The position numbers and the translations under genes are program-made. Below the pieces are notes generated by a model. That model saw only the letters and a program-made list of their open reading frames with translations. It ran no database searches and had not been told where the DNA came from. Below, piece after piece: positions 33,731 through 43,581 of a stretch of DNA of 64,000 bases. Source of the stretch: Sphingomonas ginsenosidivorax (GTDB lineage: Bacteria > Pseudomonadota > Alphaproteobacteria > Sphingomonadales > Sphingomonadaceae). The first letter of the stretch is position 1. Each line of letters begins with the position of its first letter. The stretch covers positions 1,987,001 through 2,051,000 of the forward strand of contig NZ_VOQR01000001.1 in assembly GCF_007995065.1 (NCBI RefSeq). Reading direction: 5' to 3'.

Positions 33731-35884
33731 TCAGGGTGCGATCGTGCGCGCCGCCAGGCGCACGGTCGTCGTGGCCCCGAGGTCCTCCGCCGACCGCCCG
33801 ATCGCGAACGCGTAGTTGCCCGCGTCGAGCGCCCACCCCGTGCCCGACCATCGGGACAGCAACCGCGGATCGATCGCCATCGTCACGGCCCGCGTTTCAC
33901 CGGGTTGGAGCTCGACCCTCGCAAAACCGGCGAGACGGCGCAGCACTTGGCCGTTGCGGCGTGTCAGATAGAGTTGGACCACGTCGGCGCCGGCCCGCGC
34001 CCCGGTGTTGGTGACCGTGACCCGGGCGCTCAGACGACGGCCATCGACGGCCGGCTGGCTGTGACGAAATTGCGTGTAGCTGAGCCCGTGCCCGAAGGCG
34101 AACAGCGGCTTGCGCGACTGCCCCGCGTACCAGCGATAGCCCACGTCCGCGCCCTCGACATAGTCGACCCCGAACTGGTGCGTTCCGTCATCGGGAAGCC
34201 CGAGACCTTCCGGACGCGCACGGGGCGCCTGCGCGGCGGTCGCCGGGAAGGTGATCGGCAGCCGGCCCGACGGATTGACCCTGCCGGTCAGGACGTCGGC
34301 GATCGCCGCCCCGCCCTCCTGCCCCGAATACCACGCCTCGACGACCGCGCGCACCTTGCCGAGCCAGGGCATCGCGACGGGGTTGCCCGTTTCCAGCACC
34401 ACGACGGCGTTCGGATTGGCCGCCGCGACCAGTTCGATCAGCCGATCCTGTCCGTCGGGCAGCGCGAGCGACGGATTGTCGATGCTCTCGACCTGCCATT
34501 GATTGGCGAAGACGAGGACGAGATCGGCATGCGCGGCGCGCGCCGCCGCCAGCTCGGGCGAATAGCCGGGATCGAATTCGATCGTCGCACCCGGCAGCTG
34601 CGCCCGGAGCGCGTCGAGCGGCGAGGACGGCATCAACACCTGATAGCCACTGACCTCGAGAAACGGGCTGCCACCGAACGGCAGCCGTACCAGCGGTCCG
34701 CCGACCGGGGTCACCTGACTCGATCCCCCACCCGACCAAATGCCACGATTGGCGTAGCGCCCGACGATCAGGATCGTCTTCGCGGTCGTCGCAAGCGGCA
34801 GCACGCCGTCGTTCTTGAGCAGGACGATCCCGGCCCCCGCGGCCTCGCGCGCGACCCGCGCGTTCGCGGCATAGTCGATCGGTGTTTCCGCCAGCGGTGC
34901 GTCGGCGCCCACCGCGTACAGCGAGCGCAGGATGCGCCGGACCGATGTCGGCAAGGCCTCGCGCGGGACCGTCTTGCCGAGCGCCGCGCGGAGTGGCTTG
35001 TCGAACCACACCTGCGAGTCGAGCTGGGCGCCCGACTGCTGGTCGAGTCCCGCCGCCATGTCGGTGGGGCCGTGCGTCGCGCCCCAGTCCGACATGACAT
35101 AGCCCTTGAACCCCCAGTCGCCGCGCAGCACGCGGTTCAGCAGCCAGTCGTTCGCGCAGCTATGTGCCGCGTTGATCTTGTTGTACGCGCACATGATCGC
35201 GCCCGGCCGTCCACGCTCGAGGGCGATCTCGAACGCGAGCAGGTCGGATTCACGCAGTTCCGCCTCGGCGATCCGCGCGTCGATCGAATGCCGCAGCGTT
35301 TCCTGCGCATTCAGCACGAGGTGCTTGGCAGTCGAGACGACGCGCTGCGACTGGATGCCGCGGATCGATTCCCCCGCCAGCACGCCGGCCAGCAGCGGAT
35401 CCTCGCCGAGATACTCGAAATTGCGCCCGCCGAACCAGTCGCGCGTCAGGTTGACGCCGCCCGCCAGCAGGACGTTGAACCCCTTCGCGCGCGCCTCGCC
35501 GCCGATCATTGCGCCCGTCCGCCGCGCCAGGTCGGGGTCGAAGCTGGCAGCGAGCGCGAGCCCGGAGGGCAGCGCGGTGGCGACGTCGCCGATCCGGCTC
35601 ATCTTCGGGTTGGTGACGCCCAGGCTCGCGTCGGTTTCGTAGATGCCGGGAAAATCGAGCCGCGGGATCGGCGGATAATAACCCGCCGCCGGCTTCACAT
35701 ACGCGGGCGTCGGCGCCGGCCCCCTTCGCGACGCTACCGGCATATACCCCCAGACGAGCGAGAAGCGTTCCTCCTCGGTCATCTGCCGCTCGACCGCCGC
35801 CGCCCGCGCGTCCGGATCCGCGGTCTGCGCGTGCGCCTGCCCTGCCGCCGCAACCAGCCAGGCCAGCATCGCGATATGCTTCAT
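33731..35884 (-). CDS. Glycoside hydrolase family 3 (beta-glucosidase type), exported
   Basis: 717 residues with a signal peptide (MLAWLVAAAGQAHAQ). GH3 N-domain motifs: FPGIYETDASLGV, ALPSGLALAASFDPDLA, STAKHLVLNAQE, ARIAEAELRESDLLAFE, and the nucleophile Asp (about 266) in GYVMSDWGATHG. The C-domain includes GIVLLKNDGVLPL and WYSGQEGGAAIADVL, and a fibronectin-III-like end follows (LFAFGHGLSYTQF, VTVTNTGARAGADVVQLYL). It removes terminal beta-linked sugars in the periplasm. Second gene of the transcript led by receptor 2. The presence of a glycosidase suggests that the imported compound is, or includes, a glycoside. The start at 35884 is chosen for the signal peptide. Confidence 0.93.
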   Translation of the reverse strand: MKHIAMLAWLVAAAGQAHAQTADPDARAAAVERQMTEEERFSLVWGYMPVASRRGPAPTPAYVKPAAGYYPPIPRLDFPGIYETDASLGVTNPKMSRIGDVATALPSGLALAASFDPDLARRTGAMIGGEARAKGFNVLLAGGVNLTRDWFGGRNFEYLGEDPLLAGVLAGESIRGIQSQRVVSTAKHLVLNAQETLRHSIDARIAEAELRESDLLAFEIALERGRPGAIMCAYNKINAAHSCANDWLLNRVLRGDWGFKGYVMSDWGATHGPTDMAAGLDQQSGAQLDSQVWFDKPLRAALGKTVPREALPTSVRRILRSLYAVGADAPLAETPIDYAANARVAREAAGAGIVLLKNDGVLPLATTAKTILIVGRYANRGIWSGGGSSQVTPVGGPLVRLPFGGSPFLEVSGYQVLMPSSPLDALRAQLPGATIEFDPGYSPELAAARAAHADLVLVFANQWQVESIDNPSLALPDGQDRLIELVAAANPNAVVVLETGNPVAMPWLGKVRAVVEAWYSGQEGGAAIADVLTGRVNPSGRLPITFPATAAQAPRARPEGLGLPDDGTHQFGVDYVEGADVGYRWYAGQSRKPLFAFGHGLSYTQFRHSQPAVDGRRLSARVTVTNTGARAGADVVQLYLTRRNGQVLRRLAGFARVELQPGETRAVTMAIDPRLLSRWSGTGWALDAGNYAFAIGRSAEDLGATTTVRLAARTIAP

Positions 35885-35960
35885 CTCGTCGACCCCGATC
35901 CGTCGCTGATACAAAAAATGAACCTGCGGTCCGCGTGCGGCCGCAGGTTCAGGAGGAGGA

Positions 35961-38255
35961 TCAGAACTTGAAGCCGGCGCGTACGCCATAGGTCCGCGGG
36001 TCGGCGACCTGCACGCTGGCACGCGCGCCCACCACGACGGTCGATACGGTCACCGCATCCTCGAGGTTCTTGACGTAGCCCTGGACGTAGAAGCGCGCGT
36101 CCGGTGCATTGTAGGTCAGCGTCAGGTCGGTCTTCATGAAGCTCGGCTGGCGGTAGAAGTTGCGCGAGCCGATGATGAACAGCGAATAGCTGTCGCTGAC
36201 GCGCGTCCGCGCGCCCGCCACCAGTTCGCCGGCACTGCCGAGCGGAATCGTGTACTGCGTTCCCGCGGTGACCACCCAGTCGGGCGAGCGATCCAGCTGC
36301 CGCCCGGCGAAATTGTAAGGCGGCAACGCGAACTCGTCATAATGCGCGTCGAGATAGGCGACCGAGAAGTCCGCGCGGATATAGCGGACCGGGGTCAGCA
36401 CGGTTTCGGCCTCGATCCCGCTGACCTTTGCCCGGCCACCGTTCGTGGTGACGAGGCAGGACAGGCCGCCGCCGCAATCGCTGACGAGCTACGACAGCTG
36501 CAGGTTGTTGTAGTCATAGTGGAACGCCGACGCGTCCAGCCGGACCGCATTGTCGAGGAACCGGGTCTTGATGCCCGCCTCGTAGGAGGTCAGCGTTTCC
36601 GGATCGTAATAGAGCGCGTCGGCGGTGAGGGTGCAGCCCGTGCCAGTCCCGCGCTCGCACCCGTCGTTGAAGCCGCCCGCCTTGTAGCCCGTCGAAACGG
36701 TACCGTAGAGCAGCGTCGTCGGGGTAAGGTCGTAATCCAGGCCGAGCCGCCAGGTCGTCTTGGCGAACGTCGCCGACGCATTGTTGTTCGGCACGGCGTT
36801 CGCCGGCCGTGCGCAGGTGAAGAACGATGCGCAGGTGACCGTGTACCCGACACGCGACTTGTCGTCGTGCGAGTAGCGCGCGCCGGCCGTGAAGCGGAGC
36901 GAGTCCGTCAACGCGTACGTACCCTGTCCGAAGAAGGCGTAGGACTTCGCCTTGGTGGGATCCTGAAAGAAGGCCAGCGTCGTGCCGTCGCCGGTGCGCC
37001 CCGGATTGGCCGTGCCGATCAGCCCCTTGAGAACAATGTCCGAATCTTCCTTGAAGAAATAGCCGCCGCCCTGCAGCGTCAGCGGGCCGCCGCCGTTGGT
37101 CGCGAGGCGCAGTTCGTGCGACTGCTGGCGGTAATGGCCGTCATAGGAATAATGATAGGCCAGCGCCGCATCGGGGGAGATGCGCGCATCCTCCTCGTCT
37201 CGCTTGAACCGGCGATAGGAGCCGACATAGGAGACCGTGATCGGGCCGACATCCTGCGTCAGTTCGCCGCCGATGCCCCAGCTGTAGTTGCGACGATACA
37301 GGTCCCAGCCGATGTTCGCGTTCTCGGTCATGTAGGCGCGGCGCGATCGCTTGAGCCGGATCGGATCGATGCCGGTGGGGGTGTCGGCATAGAAGTTGCG
37401 GATCGGCAGCAGATCGAAGACGTGGCCGCCAATATCCGAATAGTCGCCGCGCAGCAGCAGGTTGCCGCTGTTCCATTTATACAGACCCGACACGCGCCCG
37501 GACAGGTTCTTGCGGAACGGATCGCTTCGGCCCGTCACCTGCGGACCGAAGCGCGTGAAGGTGTCGCGCTGGTCGAAATTGCCGGCGACGCGGAAGGCCA
37601 GGTTCTGACTGACCGGCAGATTGACCGCGGCACTTGCCTGGCACGCATCGTAATTGCCGTAACCGACGTCCACCGAGCCGCCGAACCGATCGAATGTCGG
37701 GCGGTTCGAGATCACGTTGATCAGCCCTGCGGTGGTGTTGCGGCCGTAGAGAGTGCCCTGCGGGCCGCGCAGCACTTCGACGCGGGCGACGTCGAAGAAG
37801 CTGACTTCCTGCGCCTGCGGGCGTGCGATGTAGACGCCGTCGGCCAGGAACGCCGCAGACGGATCGCCGCGCTCCGACACGTCGGTGCTCGTCACGCCGC
37901 GGATGGTGACCTGAACGCCGCCGCTGTTGCGATCGATCGAGATGTTGGGGACCTGGTCCGCCAGCGCGGTCGGGTTGGTGATGCCCGCCGCGCGCAAGCC
38001 GTCGCCCGTGATCGCCGAAATCGCGACCGGCGTCTTCGACAGCAGCGATTCGGTGCGGTTCGCGGTGACGATGATGTCCTGTGCATCGGTCGGATCGGTG
38101 GTCGGCGCCTGCCCCGCTGCCGCTTGGCCCGTTGCCGTCTGGCCCGCTGCCGTTTGGCCTGCTGCCGTCTGGCCCGTCGACTGCTCCTGGGCAAACGCCG
38201 GAACCGTCGTCAACGCCAATGCCGAAGCAGTGCAAAAATATGAAACGAGCTTCAC
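35961..38255 (-). pseudogene. TonB-dependent receptor 2, interrupted by an in-frame amber codon
   Basis: The reading frame from GTG 38255 (GGGGGAGG upstream) to the stop at 35961 would encode 764 residues, but a TAG at 36489-36491 stops it after 588. The same frame continues directly (LVSDCGGGLSC, then AETVLTPVRYIRADF) to a proper barrel end, YGVRAGFKF. A single base change from TAC would restore it. Other features are normal: a signal peptide, a Gly-Gln-Thr-Ala repeat linker, TonB box DIIVTANR, plug motifs SIDRNSGGVQVTIRGV and VLRGPQGTLYGRNTTAG. Possible causes are a real null allele, a sequencing error, or rare suppression. Leads the transcript with GH3 and SRPBCC genes under element G. Confidence 0.85.
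38113..38177 (-). repeat. Tandem 15-base repeat encoding a Gly-Gln-Thr-Ala-Ala linker
   Basis: About four copies of a 15-base unit near the start of receptor 2 encode GQTAAGQTAAGQTATGQAAA. The units keep frame and lie between signal peptide and TonB box, where length can vary. Confidence 0.8.
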
Positions 38256-38294
38256 GTGACCTCCCCCATGATGTGGACTCCCATCCACTATCTG

Positions 38295-38328
38295 TTCGCA
38301 TATCCGATCTATCGGTCGTATTTATGCA
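38295..38328 (+). promoter_or_regulatory. Shared regulon element, site G (receptor 2 operon)
   Basis: Boxes TTCGCATATCCGAT and GTCGTATTTATGCA with a six-base spacer, 39 bases upstream of the receptor 2 start at 38255. Confidence 0.72.
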
Positions 38329-38595
38329 TACTCTGGCGTCTTCATATTTTCCGTTCTCCTGTCTGTCAATGCGGTTTCAACTTGGTGCGCGCAGACGATA
38401 CCGGTGATCACCGCTGGTTGGACTTGATCCGGGGACACTTGCCGCGTGTTCGCGTGGCCACAGTAGAATAGAGCGCGGCTCGAACGGGCGGCTTTGCTAC
38501 GACTAATCTGGCGAACCCTGTAGTGGGTTTGGCAGCATAGCTGACCTAACTGCGCGATGAGTTTCGTGCTTGACCGCCCCCACAACCGAATTATG

Positions 38596-38629
38596 TTCCC
38601 GCATACAAAGCATGGTTCGTATTTACGGA
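38596..38629 (+). promoter_or_regulatory. Shared regulon element, site H (PQQ dehydrogenase)
   Basis: Boxes TTCCCGCATACAAA (weaker) and TTCGTATTTACGGA (strong) with a six-base spacer, 70 bases upstream of the dehydrogenase start at 38700. Confidence 0.65.
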
Positions 38630-38699
38630 ATACGTTACGGCGGCGGCACCGGAATTCGATGCCGAAACCGCTTTCGCATGGTCGAATTGGGAATGATCG

Positions 38700-41114
38700 A
38701 TGATCGATGATGAGCGTCCAGCGGTTTCGGCCGGGAAAGTTGGAACGTCCCGCGGTTCGCCATGGGCGACGCTGGCCTTGGGTATGCTCGGGCTCGTCTT
38801 CCTCGCAATCGGCCTGTTCATGCTCGTCGGCGGGATCCGCCTGGCGTCGCTGGGCGGGTCGCTGTACTTCGCGCCGGCCGGGCTCGGACTGATCATCGCC
38901 GGCGGACTGACGATGCTGCGCCGTCCGCTGGGCGCGGTGCTCTATCTCGTCGTGTTCGCGGCCACCATCGTCTGGGCTCTCGTGGATGCCGGGGTCGCCT
39001 TCTGGCCGCTCTTCTCGCGCCTGTTCGCGCCCGCCGTGCTCGCGGTGCCGACGCTGTTGCTGCTGCCCGCCTTCCGCTATCGCGCGCCCCGTCCGTTTCC
39101 ACGCGTCGCCCTGGCCGCCGCGGTGCTGGTCGTGCTGGGGCTCGTCGCCACGGGCTATGCGGCGTTCCAGCCGCGGATGATCGTCGCCGCGCAGGACGCA
39201 CCGGCACCACGCCCGGGCAAGGCCGTCGATGGTGCACCCGCTGGTGAGTGGCCGGCCTGGGGTCGGACCAACGCCGGCACGCGCTATTCGCCGCTGGACC
39301 AGATCACCCCCGCCAATGTCGCGAAGCTGGCGGTCGCGTGGACCTATCGGACCGGCGATATTCCCAAGGGCGGCCAGGCGCATGTCGTCACGCCGCTGCA
39401 GGTCGGCGGAAAGCTCTATGGCTGCACGCCGACCAGCCGGGTGTTCGCGCTCGATGCCGAGAGCGGCCGGCAAATATGGGCGTTCGACCCCAAGGCGACC
39501 GGCATCCGGTTCCCCCGCTGCCGCGGCGTTGCCTATTTCGACGCGACGACAGGCGGCAGCGGGGAACCGGGCCTCGCGCAGACCGACGAATGCGCGCAGC
39601 GGATCCTGTCGACGACGGTCGACGCGCGCCTGCTCGCCGTCGATGCGCGCACCGGCCGTGCCTGCTCGAATTTCGGTATCGAAGGGCAGGTCGACCTGAC
39701 GCGCGACATGGGACTGATCCGCTCGGGTATGCTGTTCCAGACCTCCGCACCGCTGGTGGCGCGCGGACTGGTGATCATGGGCGGGCGGATCAACGACAAC
39801 CAGGATGTCGACGTGCCGTCCGGCGTGATCCGCGCGTTCAGCGCGCGGACCGGGGAGCTTGTCTGGGCCTGGGACCTCGGCAATCCGGCGATCACCAAGC
39901 GGCCGCCCGAGGGCCAGACCTATACGCGTTCGACCCCCAATGTCTGGGCGCCGCCCGCCTATGACGATACGCTGGGGCTGCTCTATCTGCCGATGGGCAA
40001 TTCCTCGCCCGACTTCTGGGCCGGGCGGCGCAGCCCGGTGGCCGATGCCTATTCGTCCGCGATCGTCGCGCTCGATATCGGCACGGGGCGCGAGCGCTGG
40101 AAGTTCAACACCGTCCATCACGACGTCTGGGACTACGACATCCCTGCGCAGCCCGCATTGTACGACGTGCCTAACGGCCAGGGTGGATCGACCCCGGCGC
40201 TGTTGCAGGTGACCAAGCGCGGGCAGATCTTCCTGCTCGACCGCCGCAACGGGCGTCCGATCGCACCGGTTGCGGAACGCCCCGTACCGCAAGGCGCGGC
40301 GCCCGGCGACTGGCTGTCGCGCACGCAGCCCTATTCGGTCGGCATGCCGTCGATCGGCACGGAGCGGCTGTCGGAATCGCGGATGTGGGGCGCGACGCTG
40401 CTCGACCAGCTGCTGTGCCGCATCGCGTTCCGCAAGGTACGCTACGACGGCGACTTCACGCCACAGACGACGCAGGGCACGCTCCAATGGCCCGGCTGGT
40501 CGGGCGGGATGAACTGGGGTTCGGCCTCGATCGCCGAGAATCTCGGCTATGTCATCGTCAACGACATCCGCGTCCCGATGATCAACCGGCTGGTCCCCCG
40601 CGCGGACTATGCCGCGCGCGAAAAGGCCAAGGTGAAGGGCGACATCTTCTCGCCGCAGGCGGACACGCCGTTCGGGCTGCTGCAGACGCGGTTCATGTCG
40701 CCGATCGGGGTTCCGTGCCAGGAACCGCCCTATGGCACGATCACCGCGATCGACCTTGCCACGCGGAAGATCGCCTGGTCGAAGCCGCTGGGCACGGTGC
40801 AGGATACCGGCCCCCTCGGCATCGCCACGGGGCTGCAGGTCCCGATCGGCATGCCGACGCTGGGTGGACCCATCACCACCGCGTCGGGGCTGATATTCAT
40901 GGCGGGGACGCAGGATTACTATCTCCGCGCGCTCGACCTGCGCTCGGGCAGGGAATTGTGGAAGGGGCGGCTGCCGGTCGGCGGCGAGACCACGCCGATG
41001 ACCTATGTCGCGCCGCGCAGCGGACGGCAGTTCGTGCTGATCAGCGCCGGCGGAAACCGCTCGACGGAAATCCGCGGGGACTACGTCATCGCCTACGCCC
41101 TGCCGGGGCGATAG
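38700..41114 (+). CDS. Membrane-bound PQQ-dependent dehydrogenase (glucose/quinate/shikimate family)
   Basis: 804 residues. The first 150 contain five hydrophobic segments (for example LGMLGLVFLAIGLFMLVGG, LYLVVFAATIVWALVDAG), the quinone-reducing membrane anchor of this family. From about residue 170 comes the PQQ propeller: WPAWGRTNAGTRYSPLDQITPANVAKL, GCTPTSRVFALDAESGRQIW, HHDVWDYDIPAQP, FLLDRRNGRPI and GGPITTASGLIFMAGTQDYYLRALD. It oxidises a sugar or cyclic polyol on the periplasmic face and passes electrons to ubiquinone. PQQ synthesis genes are not in the window. Under element H. It may oxidise the sugar freed by the GH3 enzyme, or a quinate-like moiety freed by an esterase; the sequence cannot decide. 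Confidence 0.92.
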   Translation: MIDDERPAVSAGKVGTSRGSPWATLALGMLGLVFLAIGLFMLVGGIRLASLGGSLYFAPAGLGLIIAGGLTMLRRPLGAVLYLVVFAATIVWALVDAGVAFWPLFSRLFAPAVLAVPTLLLLPAFRYRAPRPFPRVALAAAVLVVLGLVATGYAAFQPRMIVAAQDAPAPRPGKAVDGAPAGEWPAWGRTNAGTRYSPLDQITPANVAKLAVAWTYRTGDIPKGGQAHVVTPLQVGGKLYGCTPTSRVFALDAESGRQIWAFDPKATGIRFPRCRGVAYFDATTGGSGEPGLAQTDECAQRILSTTVDARLLAVDARTGRACSNFGIEGQVDLTRDMGLIRSGMLFQTSAPLVARGLVIMGGRINDNQDVDVPSGVIRAFSARTGELVWAWDLGNPAITKRPPEGQTYTRSTPNVWAPPAYDDTLGLLYLPMGNSSPDFWAGRRSPVADAYSSAIVALDIGTGRERWKFNTVHHDVWDYDIPAQPALYDVPNGQGGSTPALLQVTKRGQIFLLDRRNGRPIAPVAERPVPQGAAPGDWLSRTQPYSVGMPSIGTERLSESRMWGATLLDQLLCRIAFRKVRYDGDFTPQTTQGTLQWPGWSGGMNWGSASIAENLGYVIVNDIRVPMINRLVPRADYAAREKAKVKGDIFSPQADTPFGLLQTRFMSPIGVPCQEPPYGTITAIDLATRKIAWSKPLGTVQDTGPLGIATGLQVPIGMPTLGGPITTASGLIFMAGTQDYYLRALDLRSGRELWKGRLPVGGETTPMTYVAPRSGRQFVLISAGGNRSTEIRGDYVIAYALPGR

Positions 41115-41453
41115 GGTTCGCTGCAGCGCGACCCGGTATCGGCATCAGGTCCCCGCCAAGCGGGGCAAACATTGCCGAACGGACGAGCGGCGGCGGCGAC
41201 ACCCGGTCCGCGTCCTCGCCCTCCGTCACCATCGGCGCCCTTTCCCTTGCCGGTGGAACAGCGGCAACGGCGCCTCACCGAACGTAGTTTTCTACGCGGG
41301 GGCTTCTCAAAGCCTATTGCCGCAACGCACCGCCCCCGCATGCCAACTATGATCCGCCGCGCGAAAGACATTTGCCAATAGCCGATCCTTGCCATACCTT
41401 CTTTATATACGACTCGAAGATCGTAAATAGGAACTAACAGGGAGAGGAAGACC
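41115..41453. other. 339-base intergenic region
   Basis: Between the PQQ dehydrogenase and the lipoprotein esterase. A short CCCCGCC/GGCGGGG-type hairpin lies near 41152-41166 after the dehydrogenase, and shared element I lies near the right end. A small Pro/Arg-rich open frame at 41172-41381 has no start signal or family resemblance and is not called. Confidence 0.6.
41400..41433 (+). promoter_or_regulatory. Shared regulon element, site I (lipoprotein esterase)
   Basis: Boxes TCTTTATATACGAC and ATCGTAAATAGGAA with a six-base spacer, 20 bases upstream of the esterase ATG and abutting its GGGAGAGG ribosome binding site, so it must overlap the promoter or transcription start. Confidence 0.65.
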
Positions 41454-43103
41454 ATGAAGAGAACTCTCGGCGCTTGTCTGTGGGCTAGCGCGGCGATTGT
41501 CCTGCTGTCGGGGTGCGGCTCGGACGACGACGACGTCTTGGCCCCGCCCGTCGGGACCGCCCCGGCGCCTACCCCAACCCCGACACCGGCCCCCGATCCC
41601 CAGATCGTCCAGACCACGCTAGGCGCGGTCCGCGGCGCGACCGAGGCGGGCGTGCAGAGCTTCAAGGGCATCCCCTATGCCGCGCCGCCAATCGGCGCCA
41701 ATCGTTGGCGTCCGACCCAGGCTGCGCTGCCCTGGACCGGTGAACGCGACGGGACCCGGTTCGGTTCGGACTGCGCACAGGCGGTACGCGGCACGCCGCC
41801 GACGCAGGGCGTCTCGGAGGACTGCCTGTTCCTCAACATCTGGCGCCCGGCGGACACCGCGGCGACCGCGCGACTGCCGGTGATGGTGTGGATTCACGGT
41901 GGCGGCTTCGTCGCGGGGAGCGGCGCACAGCCGGATTTCACGGGCAACCAGTTCGCGCGCCAGGGCGTCATCCTGATCACCATCAATTACCGGCTCGGAC
42001 GCCTCGGCTTCTTCGCCTTTCCCGGGCTCGCGACGGCTGGCGAGGTCGAGGGCAATTACGGCTATCTCGACCAGATCGGCGCGCTGCAATGGGTGCGGAC
42101 CAACATCGCCGCGTTCGGGGGGAATCCCGACAACGTGACAATCTTCGGGGAATCGGCGGGCGGCGTCTCGGTGCACACGCTGTTGACGTCGCCGCTGGCG
42201 CGCGGCCTGTTCCACAAGGCGATCATCCAATCCGGCGGCGGACGCGACGGCGTGCTGACCGGCCGGCCGATCCGCAGCGAAGGGACCGATTCCTTCTACC
42301 CGGTCTCGGCAGAGTCGGTGGGCATCAATTTCGCAAGGCGCTACGGCATTGAAGGCCGCGACGCGGCCGCGCTCGCCCGTGTACGCGCGCTCGACACCGC
42401 GCAGGTGGTCGACAACGGGCAGGAGAGCGCGGGCGCCGGCGGGCCGATCACCTATCCGGGGCCGATCCTCGACGGCCGGCTCGCGGTCGAGACCGCGGAG
42501 AGCGCCTATCGCGCCGGACGACAGGCCCGCGTTCCGCTGCTGATCGGCACCAACAGCAACGACTTCATCGGCTTCGTGTCGGCAGCGAACAAGGACGAGC
42601 TGTTCGCGCAGTTCGGCGCCAACGCGGCGCGGGCGCGTGCTGCATACGATCCCGACGGAACCCTGCCCTTCCAGCGCGTGCTGCAATCGGTCGGGATCGA
42701 CCGCGCGCAGGCCGAGCCCGCGCGCTTCACCGCCAACACCTTCGCGGCCACGGGCGTCCCGACCTATCTCTATCGCTTCTCCTACGTGCCGACCGCGCGC
42801 CGCGCGCAGTCGCCGGACGGCGTATCGCATGCAGCCGAGATACCGTTCGTGTTCGACACGCTTCCCGCCACGCGGACCGCAGAGGACAGCAGTGTCTCGC
42901 GCATCACCAATACCTATTGGGCGAATTTCGCGCGGACCGGCGACCCGAACGGCGGCACGGTGCCCGGCTGGCCGCGCCACGGGGTCAGTATCGACGTGAT
43001 CTTCGACTTCCGCGCCAACGGAACCCCCGGCGCCGGCCCCGATCCCCGCAAGGATCGGCTCGACCTGGCCGAGGCTGTGGGCGGACTGCCCCGGCCACGA
43101 TGA
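41454..43103 (+). CDS. Type B carboxylesterase, predicted lipoprotein
   Basis: 549 residues. The N-terminus ends in the lipobox LLSGC, followed by a run of Asp and a Pro/Thr linker, so it is predicted to be lipid-anchored. Catalytic motifs: [38 protein letters not shown], nucleophile GESAGG (Ser about 231), acidic region in [10 protein letters not shown] and His in [11 protein letters not shown]. The typical Glu before the helix is Asp here, as in the esterase at 4261. A membrane-tethered esterase next to the receptors would cleave an incoming ester at the envelope. Single gene under element I, ended by a strong terminator hairpin. Confidence 0.93.
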   Translation: MKRTLGACLWASAAIVLLSGCGSDDDDVLAPPVGTAPAPTPTPTPAPDPQIVQTTLGAVRGATEAGVQSFKGIPYAAPPIGANRWRPTQAALPWTGERDGTRFGSDCAQAVRGTPPTQGVSEDCLFLNIWRPADTAATARLPVMVWIHGGGFVAGSGAQPDFTGNQFARQGVILITINYRLGRLGFFAFPGLATAGEVEGNYGYLDQIGALQWVRTNIAAFGGNPDNVTIFGESAGGVSVHTLLTSPLARGLFHKAIIQSGGGRDGVLTGRPIRSEGTDSFYPVSAESVGINFARRYGIEGRDAAALARVRALDTAQVVDNGQESAGAGGPITYPGPILDGRLAVETAESAYRAGRQARVPLLIGTNSNDFIGFVSAANKDELFAQFGANAARARAAYDPDGTLPFQRVLQSVGIDRAQAEPARFTANTFAATGVPTYLYRFSYVPTARRAQSPDGVSHAAEIPFVFDTLPATRTAEDSSVSRITNTYWANFARTGDPNGGTVPGWPRHGVSIDVIFDFRANGTPGAGPDPRKDRLDLAEAVGGLPRPR

Positions 43104-43110
43104 CGAAGCG

Positions 43111-43147
43111 GAGGGGGCCGGCTAGAGGCCGCCCCCTCATTTCTTCC
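43111..43147 (+). terminator. Rho-independent terminator after the lipoprotein esterase
   Basis: GAGGGGGC and GCCCCCTC form an eight-pair stem with further internal pairing, followed by ATTTCTT. It marks the right end of the catabolic block. Confidence 0.75.
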
Positions 43148-43356
43148 ACACCGTACGCCGGGAGATGGACGCGTTAGTCCATGTGCCAGCGCCAGCGGCG
43201 AACCGCTGGCGGGGATGTGACTGGCGAGACCGGCCCGAACCTGCTCCACCACTTCCGTACAAGCTCAGCGGGAAGCAGACGGCCATCGGCACACCCCGCC
43301 AGGAACGTGCCCGTTCCCGGGTTCGTTCGCTTTTTCTTATGGCTTTGTAGACCGAT

Positions 43357-43446
<90 letters not shown>

Positions 43447-43581
43447 GCGAGGTCATCGGACGCTGTCGAAACAGCGCTGTCGATCGGTCGAGGGGCGCCT
43501 CTAGCGCACTGATCCGGCGGGCACAAGCACCTCTCGACGCGTTCTGCTTGTGTGGCACAAAAGAACCATTAGATTGCATCC

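Larger units (their letters stand above)
38256..38699. other. 444-base divergent intergenic region
   Basis: Separates receptor 2 from the PQQ dehydrogenase. It holds two copies of the shared element (sites G and H), one for each direction, about 270 bases apart. No RNA gene or additional coding frame is supported between them. Confidence 0.7.

Noticed and set aside
36489..36491. Amber codon as a recoded amino acid
   Set aside because: No pyrrolysine or suppressor machinery is visible, and the residue is not catalytic; a point mutation or sequence error is simpler.
41172..41381. Small Pro/Arg-rich open frame upstream of the lipoprotein esterase
   Set aside because: No ribosome binding site, biased composition, and it lies in the regulatory gap just upstream of site I.
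8373..43103. Block as a fumonisin-degradation cluster
   Set aside because: It shares a receptor, carboxylesterase, IclR regulator and carrier with known fum clusters, but the diagnostic aminotransferase is absent and the CoA enzymes do not fit.
43302..43327. GGAAC-N17-CGTT match to an EcfG promoter
   Set aside because: It is part of a GGAACG/CGTTCC palindrome beside the tRNA, and no plus-strand gene follows within 250 bases.
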